A stretch of 64,000 nucleotides of DNA from RXOA01 sp964547105. Its GTDB lineage: Bacteria; Bipolaricaulota; Bipolaricaulia; UBA7950; UBA9294. Shown here piece by piece: positions 1 through 7,866 of this stretch (positions are counted from its first letter, which is position 1; each line of letters opens with the position of its first letter). The stretch is from contig CAZJLO010000004.1 of the NCBI GenBank assembly GCA_964547105.1, positions 1-64,000 on the forward strand, given 5' to 3'. The position numbers and the translations under genes were made by a program. The notes beneath the pieces were generated by a model. That model was not told where the DNA came from. It searched no databases and saw nothing but the letters and a program-made list of their open reading frames with translations.

Positions 1-800
1 ACGATCCGCTGCACGCGAACGTACTCGTCTTCTGCGTCGCTTTCCGGTATGGCAAGGCTATCATAGACCTCGTAGAACACCTCGTAGAACGGCAAGCCGC
101 TGATCGCGTACAGCACGACGGAAAGGGGCCGGCCGGTTTCCGTTTCGACGCGAACGGTCGCCAGCTGGAACGCGACGGTGAAGTCCACCGCTTCCAGATC
201 CAGTTCGAGGATCGTCGATCCGCTATCCACGACGACGATCCGCCGCTCGGCGATCGTGTACGCGTCAGCGAAGCTGATCCCGCTTGTCTGAGCGACGGCA
301 GCGTCGCCGAACACGGCGTTGGTCGGCTGAACCTGGAGAGGAAAATCAAGGTCCGGCCCGATGAAGTACGATGCATCGGGAGTGGTCAGATACACTTGGC
401 CGGCGAGTTCGTCCGGAGTGAGGAACTCGATCCGGCTGTAGCTTTGATCGTCGATTGTCTTGAAGCGTAGTCGAAGCGTCGCTTCCTTCATTTCTTCGGG
501 GGTTTCAGCTGAGACAAGAATCGTAATCGAGCTTGCCGTGTCCGCGAAACGAGCATCATCCAATGTCCGAAGGAGGGTCTCATCGGGAAGATCGTTGATC
601 GAAACCTGGACATCGTTGGCGTCTTGGCCCCAAGCGACAAGGCAAAGGAGACCGAAGATCGCGACGGCGACGATCCATGTTGAAGCGGCCGTTGCGGGCC
701 GCCGTGTGCCTGCCCTCCTTTGTGCCGGAGGGGAGAGCGGGATTCCCCGGGCGCCCAACGAAGTCGACGCTCGATCCGCATGTCTGTCATCAATCGGCAT
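1..800 (-). CDS. LolA-like outer-membrane lipoprotein-sorting protein (3' end outside window)
   Basis: An open frame of 266 codons runs off the window start. The ATG at 800 is preceded by AAAAGGAG and is the only well-spaced start. The product has an unusually long basic N-terminus of about 42 residues, then a hydrophobic segment (about 43-57, VAVAIFGLLCLVAW) that can serve as signal sequence or anchor, then a secreted domain. The mature part (QDANDVQVSINDLPDETLLR..., a LRLRFKTIDDQSYSRIEFL strand and a YEVFYEVYDSL helix) resembles the outer membrane lipoprotein-sorting family related to LolA. It is last in a minus-strand unit after an ABC ATPase and two FtsX/MacB-type permeases, 43 bases behind the second permease. 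This fits a system that hands lipoproteins to the outer membrane. The family is inferred from the fold pattern and neighbours. Confidence 0.7.
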   Translation of the reverse strand, partial: MPIDDRHADRASTSLGARGIPLSPPAQRRAGTRRPATAASTWIVAVAIFGLLCLVAWGQDANDVQVSINDLPDETLLRTLDDARFADTASSITILVSAETPEEMKEATLRLRFKTIDDQSYSRIEFLTPDELAGQVYLTTPDASYFIGPDLDFPLQVQPTNAVFGDAAVAQTSGISFADAYTIAERRIVVVDSGSTILELDLEAVDFTVAFQLATVRVETETGRPLSVVLYAISGLPFYEVFYEVYDSLAIPESDAEDEYVRVQRI

Positions 801-843
801 ACTGCTTCTCCTTTTCTCGAGAAGGCCGGCGTCCATTCCCTAC

Positions 844-2055
844 CTACACGCTTCGAAGCGCATCCACGACGCGAAGCCGGGAGTTTCTTGCCGCCGGATA
901 GATCGACGCGATCGCTGTGGATCCGATGGCTGTCAATAGGGGAACAAGCAAGGTCATGACGCTGACCTGCAGCCGAAGCGTCTGCGGGATCGCCGCGCCG
1001 GGGGGCATCCACGAAACGCCGATAGCATTGAATACGATCGCCAGCAGCGCACCGAGCGCCGCGCCGCACACGCCGCCGAGGACTCCGAGGAAGAGCCCTT
1101 CAAGGAGGAAGGTGCGGAAAACACGTCCCCGGCCCGTTCCCAACGCCCGGAGCGTTCCTGTCTCGCGGGTGCGCTCGAGGAACGACATCGTCAGAATCTC
1201 GAGGGTGCTGAAGAACACCAACACAAAAATGGCCACTCCCGACAGTCCGGAGAATGCCCCGTAGAATCCCTCAATCGATTGATACTCCGAGGAAAGCTGC
1301 TTCCACGTCTGCGCTTCCAGGGGAATGCCCTCCGCATCCAAGAATCGCTGAAGATCGGCGGCAAACGCATCAGCCTCGTCGAGATCGCCAAGCCCGATCA
1401 GCATTCGCTCCACGCCGTCCGTTCGCAGCAATCGCTGCACAAACGAAACGGAAAGAAGTCCCAGTTGTGCTTCCACCTCTTCCACGCTGTAGCGAAGCAG
1501 GCCGATCACTTCCACGGTGGCGGCATTGAAATTGCCGGAAACGGTTCCGGTGGCGATGTTCAGGCGGTCGCCTCGCTCCGCGCCGAGTTTCTCGGCAAGT
1601 GCCCGGCCGAGCACGATCTGGGCCGCGTCGGACGTGCCGACGCTGTCGCCATCGATGAGCAGGCATTCGTAGTTGGCGGTGCACGTGCACGGTACAATCC
1701 CACGGCCGACGAGCAGCGTGCTTCCTTCCGCATTCCCGATGAGTCCGGCGAAGGTCAGTTGCCAGCTGACATCGGCGACGCGCGGGTCGCCTTCAGCCCA
1801 TGCCGCAATCCGATCGAGAAGGTCGGGCGCAATCAGGACATCGTAGGCGCGCTCGGTTGACGCGAACAACCTCGGATCCGCGACCTGAACCGCGCCGCTC
1901 TCGCAGGCAATCGAGTCCCGCGTGGAACGCAGTGCCTCCCCGATGAATGCCAGTACGCTGAACAGGATCGCGACGCCGAGAATGATTACGGCAAGCGAGA
2001 ATGCGGTTCGGCGGCGATTCCGAAAGGTATTCCGCCATGCGATCTGTGCGTCCAT
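844..2055 (-). CDS. ABC transporter permease, MacB/LolC/FtsX type (second permease)
   Basis: Encodes 403 residues. The ATG at 2055 follows AAGGAGAGAG and lies 11 bases after the stop of the upstream permease. The topology is that of MacB_PCD-FtsX proteins: an N-terminal helix after an RNTFRNRRRTAFS motif, a large extracytoplasmic domain (about residues 50-260), then three C-terminal helices. The last part carries the FtsX-domain sequence SFLERTRETGTLRALGTGRGRVFR and ends VVDALRSV. It is about 45% alike by eye to the permease encoded just upstream, so the two probably form a heterodimer with the shared ATPase, like LolC and LolE. The likely role is extraction of lipoproteins, or export of a substrate, across the inner membrane. 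The exact substrate cannot be read from the sequence. Confidence 0.85.
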   Translation of the reverse strand: MDAQIAWRNTFRNRRRTAFSLAVIILGVAILFSVLAFIGEALRSTRDSIACESGAVQVADPRLFASTERAYDVLIAPDLLDRIAAWAEGDPRVADVSWQLTFAGLIGNAEGSTLLVGRGIVPCTCTANYECLLIDGDSVGTSDAAQIVLGRALAEKLGAERGDRLNIATGTVSGNFNAATVEVIGLLRYSVEEVEAQLGLLSVSFVQRLLRTDGVERMLIGLGDLDEADAFAADLQRFLDAEGIPLEAQTWKQLSSEYQSIEGFYGAFSGLSGVAIFVLVFFSTLEILTMSFLERTRETGTLRALGTGRGRVFRTFLLEGLFLGVLGGVCGAALGALLAIVFNAIGVSWMPPGAAIPQTLRLQVSVMTLLVPLLTAIGSTAIASIYPAARNSRLRVVDALRSV

Positions 2056-2066
2056 CTCTCTCCTTG

Positions 2067-3386
2067 TTACGTGATCCGTAATGCGTCGACGACCTGCAGC
2101 CGCGATGCACGTGTGGCCGGATACACTGACGACAGCAGCGTCGCCACGATGCTGATCAGAAGCGGCAGCCAAATGGTCGTTCCGCCAAGGCGAACCGAGA
2201 GCACCACCGGGTCAACCGTTCCCGGAGGCTGCCAAGAAAGCCCGATCGCATTGAATGCCGCCGCGAGAGCTGTCCCGAAGACAACACCGGCCAAGCTCCC
2301 GAGCACCGCAAGGAAGCCGCCTTCCAGAAGAAGCAATCGGAACAACTCACTCCGCTTCGTTCCCAGAGCCCGCACGGTTCCGAACTCGCGCGTTCGCTCC
2401 AGGAAGGACAGCGTCAGCACCTGGAGGATGATGAAGAACACCAACACGGACAGCGCCAAGGCGACGAAGCCGAAAATCGTGTCAAAGAAACCGATCAGTT
2501 TTTTTATCTTTGCTGCAAAAAGATTACCCCAGTGTTTGGCTGCTTCAAACCAATGCTNNNNNNNNNNGAAGCCGAAAATCGTGTCAAAGAAACCGATCAG
2601 CTGCTCGTAGAACACCGACAGCTCATCCCATGTCCGTCCGGAAACGGCAACGCCGGCTGCAGCCAGTTCGCGATCCAGCGAGTCGCGGACGGAAACCGTT
2701 GCGGGAAGGCCTTGACTGCGCAATCTCACCACAATGCGGTCCACGCCCGCGGTCACCCGAAGTGTCTGTGCCAGCGCCAGTGGAACGAACACCTGCAGGT
2801 TCTCCACCTGTTCGCTGGAGAAACTGTAGATGCCGACCATCCTCACCGGGATCGCATTGAACGCCCCCGATGCCGTGGTCGTCGTCAGCGTGATGACATC
2901 ATCGATTTCGAGGAGCAGTTGTTCGGCGAGCGAACGGCCAAGAATCACGGCGGCGACGTCGGTTTGCTCCAGCGCACGGCCGGAGATGACCAGGTCTCCG
3001 AAGTCGAGGGCTTGATTCCCGGGAACGTAACCGAGCGCGAACACGGCTCGCGTTTCCGTGCCTGCGGCGAGAAGTCCCGAGAACGTGAGTTGCTTGGTCG
3101 ACGAGACAACTTCGGGGTGAGACGTGACCACGGCTGTGACCTGATCCTGCGTCGCCGGATCGAGCAAGGTCGCTTCGGCATCATCGGACTCGTCCCACAA
3201 CGCCTGCGTGGCCAGTTGAAGATTGCCGAACTGCTGGATTTGCGATGCCGTGATCGAATCCTTGGAACTGCCGAAGAATCCGAGGACAAACAACGATAGT
3301 GCTGTGCCCAAAGCGATAATGAACACCGACAACACCGTTCTGCGACGGTTGCGCACCAGGCTACGTAGCGGCAGTTGGAGCCACAT
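2067..3386 (-). CDS. ABC transporter permease, MacB/LolC/FtsX type (first permease; contains assembly gap)
   Basis: The ATG at 3386 has GGAGGAGG upstream and overlaps the 3' end of the ATPase gene by 26 bases. The protein starts MWLQLPLRSLVRNRRRTVLS and has the MacB_PCD plus FtsX layout of its neighbour, including LSFLERTREFGTVRALGTKRSELFR and a VVDALRIT C-terminus. A run of ten N lies inside the third-quarter membrane segment. The 33 bases encoding LIGFFDTIFGF occur on both sides of it (2466-2498 and 2568-2600), so the frame holds a duplicated segment plus an AT-rich stretch that does not belong. With one copy and the intervening bases removed (102 bases), the protein has about 405 residues, the same length as its partner. 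The frame stays open only because the filler happens to be a multiple of three. Confidence 0.82.
   Translation of the reverse strand: MWLQLPLRSLVRNRRRTVLSVFIIALGTALSLFVLGFFGSSKDSITASQIQQFGNLQLATQALWDESDDAEATLLDPATQDQVTAVVTSHPEVVSSTKQLTFSGLLAAGTETRAVFALGYVPGNQALDFGDLVISGRALEQTDVAAVILGRSLAEQLLLEIDDVITLTTTTASGAFNAIPVRMVGIYSFSSEQVENLQVFVPLALAQTLRVTAGVDRIVVRLRSQGLPATVSVRDSLDRELAAAGVAVSGRTWDELSVFYEQLIGFFDTIFGFXXXXHWFEAAKHWGNLFAAKIKKLIGFFDTIFGFVALALSVLVFFIILQVLTLSFLERTREFGTVRALGTKRSELFRLLLLEGGFLAVLGSLAGVVFGTALAAAFNAIGLSWQPPGTVDPVVLSVRLGGTTIWLPLLISIVATLLSSVYPATRASRLQVVDALRIT
2466..2600. repeat. 33-bp duplication flanking a 10-N gap (probable false join)
   Basis: The 33 bases at 2466-2498 recur exactly at 2568-2600. 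Between them are 59 AT-rich bases starting with a T-run (2499-2557) and ten N (2558-2567). This is the pattern of two contigs that truly overlap but were scaffolded apart, one carrying a low-quality or chimeric end. Confidence 0.8.
2558..2567. other. assembly gap (10 N)
   Basis: Ten undetermined bases inside the first ABC permease gene. The flanking duplication suggests that the true gap length is negative, meaning the contigs overlap. Confidence 0.98.
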
Positions 3387-4104
3387 GGCCCCCCTCCTCC
3401 TCGATGAGTCGGCCGTCGTGGATCCTGACATGGCGTTGTCCGTATTTGGAGACAGCCGGGTCGTGAGTGACGACGATAAACACGACACAGTGCTGATCGT
3501 TGAGCCGGCTCATCTGGTCCATGATGCGGGCGCCGGTTTCCGAGTCCAGATTGGCGGTGGGCTCATCCGCAAGCACCATTTTGGGCTCGGTGATCAGGGC
3601 TCGGGCGATCGCCACCCGCTGGCGCTGCCCGCCGGAGAGCTGATCCGGACGACGGTCGGCAAGGTCGGCGAGGCCGACTTCCTCCAGCATGCTCATCACC
3701 CGGTCGTGGCGCTCTCTCCGTGGGATGTGCTGAAGCAGCAGCGGGTACTCGACGTTCTCCATCGCGCTCAGCACGGGAACCAGGTTGAATGTCTGAAAAA
3801 TCAGCCCGATCTTCGCTTTTCGAATGTTGGCCAGGCCGCTTTCAGGCAGTTGACCGGTCGCCGTGCCTTCCACGTACACGTCGCCCGACGTCGGGCGGTC
3901 GATCAGTGCCAACTGGTTCAGAAGGCTTGTCTTGCCGCTTCCCGAAGGGCCGTTGATCACAACGAAGTCACCCTGATAGGCCCGGAAGTTGACCTCGCGA
4001 AGCGCGTGAACTTCGGTGGATCCCATCCGATACACCTTGTTGAGGGAAGCTGCTTCAAGAAACACGGAGCCTTGCTCGAAACAGAAACGTCCACGGGTCT
4101 CCAT
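3361..4104 (-). CDS. ABC transporter ATP-binding protein, LolD/MacB type
   Basis: Encodes 247 residues; the ATG at 4104 has GGGAGGA upstream. Walker A (GPSGSGKTS) is at residues 52-60. The signature LSGGQRQRVAIARAL and Walker B MVLADEPTANLDS follow, with the switch histidine in VTHDP. The sequence belongs to the family that powers LolCDE, MacB and FtsEX-like exporters (ANIRKAKIGLIFQTFNLVPVLSA region). It is the first gene of the unit; its last codons overlap the first permease, so the complex is probably made by coupled translation. ATP binding and hydrolysis would drive the two permeases. With a LolA-like gene at the end of the operon, lipoprotein sorting is the best guess, but macrolide or peptide export of MacB type cannot be excluded. 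Confidence 0.92.
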   Translation of the reverse strand: METRGRFCFEQGSVFLEAASLNKVYRMGSTEVHALREVNFRAYQGDFVVINGPSGSGKTSLLNQLALIDRPTSGDVYVEGTATGQLPESGLANIRKAKIGLIFQTFNLVPVLSAMENVEYPLLLQHIPRRERHDRVMSMLEEVGLADLADRRPDQLSGGQRQRVAIARALITEPKMVLADEPTANLDSETGARIMDQMSRLNDQHCVVFIVVTHDPAVSKYGQRHVRIHDGRLIEEEGGHVAPTAAT

Positions 4105-4213
4105 ACCTTGATTCCTCCCGGATCAGGCTAGACGAAATCTCGCCCAAATCCAAACCGAACGAACCAGAAAGAAGGTCATTCGAACTGCCGGGTATCCGAA
4201 GGGAAGATGGCGG

Positions 4214-5734
4214 CTACTCCCACTCGATCGTCGCCGGTGGTTTGCTGGTGATGTCGTACACCACGCGCCCGATCTCGGGGACCTGCCGTGTAATTCTCTG
4301 AGCGACGTCGTCGAGGAAGTCGTGCGGCAGCTTGGCCCAATCGGCGGTCATCCCGTCGATGCTGGTCACCGCGCGCAGCCCGAGCACCAGGCCGTACCGG
4401 CGGTTGTCGCCGGCGACACCGACACTGCGAAGCGGCGTCAGCGTCGCCAACGCCTGCCAAACATCATCGTACAGATTCCACTCGCGGAGAGCGGTGATGA
4501 ACAGGTCGTCGGCGCGGCGGAGAATGTCGACCATCTGCGGCGAGGCCTCTCCAAGGACACGGATCGCGAGGCCGGGACCTGGAAACGGATGTCTCAGCCG
4601 GATGGAGTTCGGGAGTTCGAGCAGATCGGCGATTTCCCGCACTTCGTCCTTGAACAACAACCGGAACGGCTCCAGTAGCTCGAACCCCAACTCCGCTGGT
4701 AGGCCGCCGACGTTGTGATGGCTCTTGATGTTGGCGGCGGAGGCGGAGGTCGATCCGGCCGATTCGATGACGTCCGGGTACAGCGTTCCCTGGGCGAGGA
4801 AGCGGAACTCTCCCATGCGCCCGGCTTCCTCGCGGAACACATCGATGAACTCTCGTCCGATCGCCTTCCGCTTGGCTTCGGGATCGGTGACGCCTTGGAG
4901 CGCCCGGAAGAACCGCTTCTGTGCATCCACGACATGAAGGTGGACGCCAAGACGGGTCAGCGCCTGCTCGACATCGTCCCGTTCGCGTTGGCGGAGCAAT
5001 CCGTGATCTACGAATACGGCCTCGTGGTCGATGCCGGCCCGCACGAGGAGAAGCGCCAGCGCACTGGAATCGACCCCCCCCGACACGGCGAGCAGAACGC
5101 GGTTCCCCGTCGCCGCTTCCCGCACCTCATCGATGGCGCGGTCGAGCGCGTGTTGCGGTGACCAGGTCCGGGCAACGCCTGCGTGATCGAGGAAGTTGGC
5201 CAGCAGGGCTCGGCCGTGGACCGTATGGACGACCTCGGGGTGAAACTGCACCCCCACCGTTCGATTGTCCGGTGAGGCGATGGCAACGATCGGGTTCTCG
5301 GTGCTGGAGGCGACCACGCGCCACGGCGCAGGAAGGTCGGTGACTGCGTCGCCATGGCTCATCCACACGGGCGATCGTTCGGGAATCCCGTCGAACAAGA
5401 ACCCCGCTTGCATCGACAAGACGGAGCGGCCGTACGAACGATGGGGCACCGGTCTGACGTTACCTCCGGCTTGCTGCACGAGCAGGTGCATTCCATAGCA
5501 GATTCCGAGGATGGGCACATCCAGATCGAACAGCCTGTCGTCGGGGCGGGGCGACGATGGCTCGAACACCGAACGCGGGCCGCCGGAGAGAATGATCGCC
5601 TCCGGCTCGGCGTCGAGAATCCGCTCCAGCGGAGACGAGCCGGGCATCACCAGGGAAAACGCCGCCAACTCGCGCAACCGCCGCGCGATCAGCCGGGTGT
5701 ACTGGGATCCGAAATCGAGCACCACTACGCTCAC
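4214..5734 (-). CDS. guaA: GMP synthase (glutamine-hydrolysing)
   Basis: Encodes 506 residues, normal for GuaA. It converts XMP to GMP with ATP and glutamine. The N-terminal class I amidotransferase domain has the nucleophile Cys79 in LGICYG and the His165/Glu167 pair in QFHPEV. The ATP pyrophosphatase domain has the P-loop SGGVDS at 218-223. The C-terminal dimerisation domain ends in PPATIEWE, as in GuaA proteins. The start is the GTG at 5734, which overlaps the TGA of xpt as GTGA; longer upstream frames are Arg-rich and read through xpt, so they are not real. Together with xpt it makes GMP from salvaged xanthine. Confidence 0.96.
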   Translation of the reverse strand: MSVVVLDFGSQYTRLIARRLRELAAFSLVMPGSSPLERILDAEPEAIILSGGPRSVFEPSSPRPDDRLFDLDVPILGICYGMHLLVQQAGGNVRPVPHRSYGRSVLSMQAGFLFDGIPERSPVWMSHGDAVTDLPAPWRVVASSTENPIVAIASPDNRTVGVQFHPEVVHTVHGRALLANFLDHAGVARTWSPQHALDRAIDEVREAATGNRVLLAVSGGVDSSALALLLVRAGIDHEAVFVDHGLLRQRERDDVEQALTRLGVHLHVVDAQKRFFRALQGVTDPEAKRKAIGREFIDVFREEAGRMGEFRFLAQGTLYPDVIESAGSTSASAANIKSHHNVGGLPAELGFELLEPFRLLFKDEVREIADLLELPNSIRLRHPFPGPGLAIRVLGEASPQMVDILRRADDLFITALREWNLYDDVWQALATLTPLRSVGVAGDNRRYGLVLGLRAVTSIDGMTADWAKLPHDFLDDVAQRITRQVPEIGRVVYDITSKPPATIEWE

Positions 5735-6372
5735 GATGCGCTTCCCGCGGGATCCATCTCCGGCTCGAGCTCGATCTCGATCCCGCTGAAGCGGATCGAC
5801 GAGCGAACCGGATCCATGTTCTCGATCGTGACCAGGCTCACTACCGGTACGTTCAGCCGTTCGACGACGCTTCTTCCGGGAGCGAACCCCTTCTCGATCA
5901 CGAACGCCAGTCCGACGAGCGTAGCGCCGGCCTCCGCGACGATTTCGGCCAGGGCACAACTCGTAATCCCCTCGAAGAGGAAGTCATCGACGATGAGCAC
6001 CCGGTCGTCCGGACCGAGGTAGTCGGCGGACACGGCAAGCGTTGTCTTCTTCTTCTTGGTGGGCGAGATCACTTCCCGAGTGATCGGATTCGCCATGGTT
6101 ACTGCCGCACCCTTCTTCGCGTACAACGCACGAATACCGGCGCCGAGCTGTCGGGCGGCTTCATAGGCGATGACGTTGCCTGCCGCCTCAGCGGTCAGGA
6201 CGCAGGTGATCTCAATCCCTGCGGTTTGGAACGCGTTTGCGATCAGTCGCCCTGCCGCTTCCACGAATTCCGGTGCGATCCGATGGTTGAGAAAGCCATC
6301 GACCCGCAGAAACTCCGCGTTGATGACCTTCCCTTCTCGCTCGATCCAGCGCTTCAGATGATCCTTAGACAT
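5731..6372 (-). CDS. xpt: xanthine phosphoribosyltransferase
   Basis: Encodes 213 residues starting MSKDHLKRWIEREG. The sequence follows the B. subtilis Xpt pattern: LRVDGFLNHRIAPE near the N-terminus, the basic YAKKGAAVTMANP segment, and the PRPP-binding loop VLIVDDFLFEGIT followed by VIEKGFAPGR. It would join xanthine and PRPP to give XMP, the substrate of the next gene, guaA. The start at 6372 is supported by the family N-terminus; the ribosome site is weak (GGAG about 12 bases upstream). It is transcribed away from pyrB across a 146-base gap. I saw no purine riboswitch fold there. Confidence 0.93.
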   Translation of the reverse strand: MSKDHLKRWIEREGKVINAEFLRVDGFLNHRIAPEFVEAAGRLIANAFQTAGIEITCVLTAEAAGNVIAYEAARQLGAGIRALYAKKGAAVTMANPITREVISPTKKKKTTLAVSADYLGPDDRVLIVDDFLFEGITSCALAEIVAEAGATLVGLAFVIEKGFAPGRSVVERLNVPVVSLVTIENMDPVRSSIRFSGIEIELEPEMDPAGSAS

Positions 6373-6465
6373 GATGGGGCTCCGAGGACGTACCGAGGAT
6401 TTGCTGCCCGACTTTAGAAAAGTGTACCCAAAGTCTGTAGTCGGCGCGATGTCTTCATAACACCA

Positions 6466-6494
6466 TTGTTCTTCTCGATCCAAGCGACTACAAT
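6466..6494 (+). promoter_or_regulatory. sigma-70 type promoter of the pyr operon
   Basis: TTGTTC (6466-6471) and TACAAT (6489-6494) are separated by 17 bases and lie 24 bases ahead of the pyrB GTG, with the ribosome site GGAGG (6506-6510) between. No pyrimidine attenuator hairpin fits in this short leader. Confidence 0.65.
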
Positions 6495-6518
6495 ACCGAA
6501 AAATCGGAGGACCAGCGA

Positions 6519-7457
6519 GTGCAAACATGCAATTTCATCAACTCACTGGACCTTTCCCCGTCCCAGTATGATCGTCTGTTTGATCTTGCCGACCGCATCA
6601 ACCAAGCGCCTGCGACCTACGCGCAGCGCTGCCAGGGCAAGGTCATGGCCAGCCTTTTCTACGAGCCGAGCACACGAACCCGCCTCTCCTTCGAGGCGGC
6701 GATGCTGCGCCTTGGCGGACAGATTCTCACCGTGGCTGACCCGAAGACGAGTTCTGCTGCCAAGGGGGAGAGTCTTGCTGACACGATTCGGACGATCGCC
6801 GGGTATGCGGATCTTATCGTCATGCGGCATCCGCGCGAAGGCGCGGCACAGCTTGCCGGTGAATACTCGCCGGTGCCATTGATCAACGGCGGCGACGGAG
6901 CGCGGGAACATCCGACCCAGACCTTGACCGACCTGTTCACGATTCGGACGTTCCTCGGGCGGCTTCACGGGTTGTCGGTGGGGCTTTGCGGGGACCTGCG
7001 GTATGGGAGAACGGTCCACTCGCTGATTCGCGCGCTGGCCCGGCTTGGCAATCAGCGGTTTGTGTTGATCTCGCCCGACGAGCTTCGCCTCCCATCCAGG
7101 GTGTTGGAGGCTGCCGGCGGACTCGGCGACAACAACACCTTTGATCAGACGAACTCCATGGAGGACGCGCTCGGGCGATGCGACGTCCTCTACATCACCC
7201 GAATCCAGAAGGAACGCTTCTTCAACGAAGAGGACTACATCGCGCTGCGGGACACGTACGTGCTGACCGCAGAGAAGATGCAGCGCGCGAAGCCGGAGAT
7301 GATCGTCATGCATCCGCTACCGCGGGTCACCGAGATCGACCCCGACGTGGACGCCGATCAGCGTGCGGTCTACTTCGAGCAGGCACGGCTGGGAATGATC
7401 GCCCGGATGGCATTGATTCTCGATTTGCTGGAAGGGGGAGACGATGCTGCGGGTTGA
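6519..7457 (+). CDS. pyrB: aspartate carbamoyltransferase catalytic subunit
   Basis: Encodes 312 residues, the usual size. It joins carbamoyl phosphate and aspartate, the first committed step of pyrimidine synthesis. The carbamoyl-phosphate motif FYEPSTRTRLSFE lies near residues 47-59; HPTQTLTDLFTI and the MHPLPRVTEID loop are also present. The start is the GTG at 6519, eight bases after GGAGG. It is the first gene of the pyr operon and overlaps pyrI by 14 bases, as expected for a catalytic/regulatory holoenzyme. Confidence 0.97.
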   Translation: MQTCNFINSLDLSPSQYDRLFDLADRINQAPATYAQRCQGKVMASLFYEPSTRTRLSFEAAMLRLGGQILTVADPKTSSAAKGESLADTIRTIAGYADLIVMRHPREGAAQLAGEYSPVPLINGGDGAREHPTQTLTDLFTIRTFLGRLHGLSVGLCGDLRYGRTVHSLIRALARLGNQRFVLISPDELRLPSRVLEAAGGLGDNNTFDQTNSMEDALGRCDVLYITRIQKERFFNEEDYIALRDTYVLTAEKMQRAKPEMIVMHPLPRVTEIDPDVDADQRAVYFEQARLGMIARMALILDLLEGGDDAAG

Positions 7458-7866
7458 CCGTATCGAGCGTGGGATCGTGGTCGATCACATACGAGCCGGC
7501 AACGGGCTGCGGATTTTCGACCGCCTCGGATTGCGCGATGTGAGCTTTCCGGTGGCACTGATTATGAATGTCCGCAGTACCAAGATGGGACGCAAGGACA
7601 TGATCAAGATCTCCGACACACTCGAGCTTGATCTGACGATGCTCGGCCTGCTGGAGCCGAATATCACGGTGACCTACATCGATGACGGGAACGTTACTCG
7701 CAAAGAGGCGATCCCCCTGCCCGAACGAGTAGAAGGTCTGATCGAGTGCAAGAATCCGCGCTGCATCACGACCTACGAGCGGCACGGGATCTCGGTGTTC
7801 ACGTTGGTGGATCGCGATACAAGAGAGTATGAGTGTGCGTACTGCGGAGAGCGGGCCCGGATGTGA
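7444..7866 (+). CDS. pyrI: aspartate carbamoyltransferase regulatory subunit
   Basis: Encodes 140 residues. The N-terminal half is the nucleotide-binding domain (IRAGNGLRIFDRLGL, VRSTKMGRKDMIKI). The C-terminal zinc domain has four Cys in CKNPRC and CAYCGE that dock the chain onto PyrB. It would give feedback control of PyrB by nucleotides. The start overlaps the end of pyrB; the end overlaps pyrC. Confidence 0.96.
   Translation: MLRVDRIERGIVVDHIRAGNGLRIFDRLGLRDVSFPVALIMNVRSTKMGRKDMIKISDTLELDLTMLGLLEPNITVTYIDDGNVTRKEAIPLPERVEGLIECKNPRCITTYERHGISVFTLVDRDTREYECAYCGERARM

Noticed and set aside
6373..6518. Purine riboswitch before xpt
   Set aside because: The conserved purine-riboswitch core and paired loops were not found in the 146 bases.
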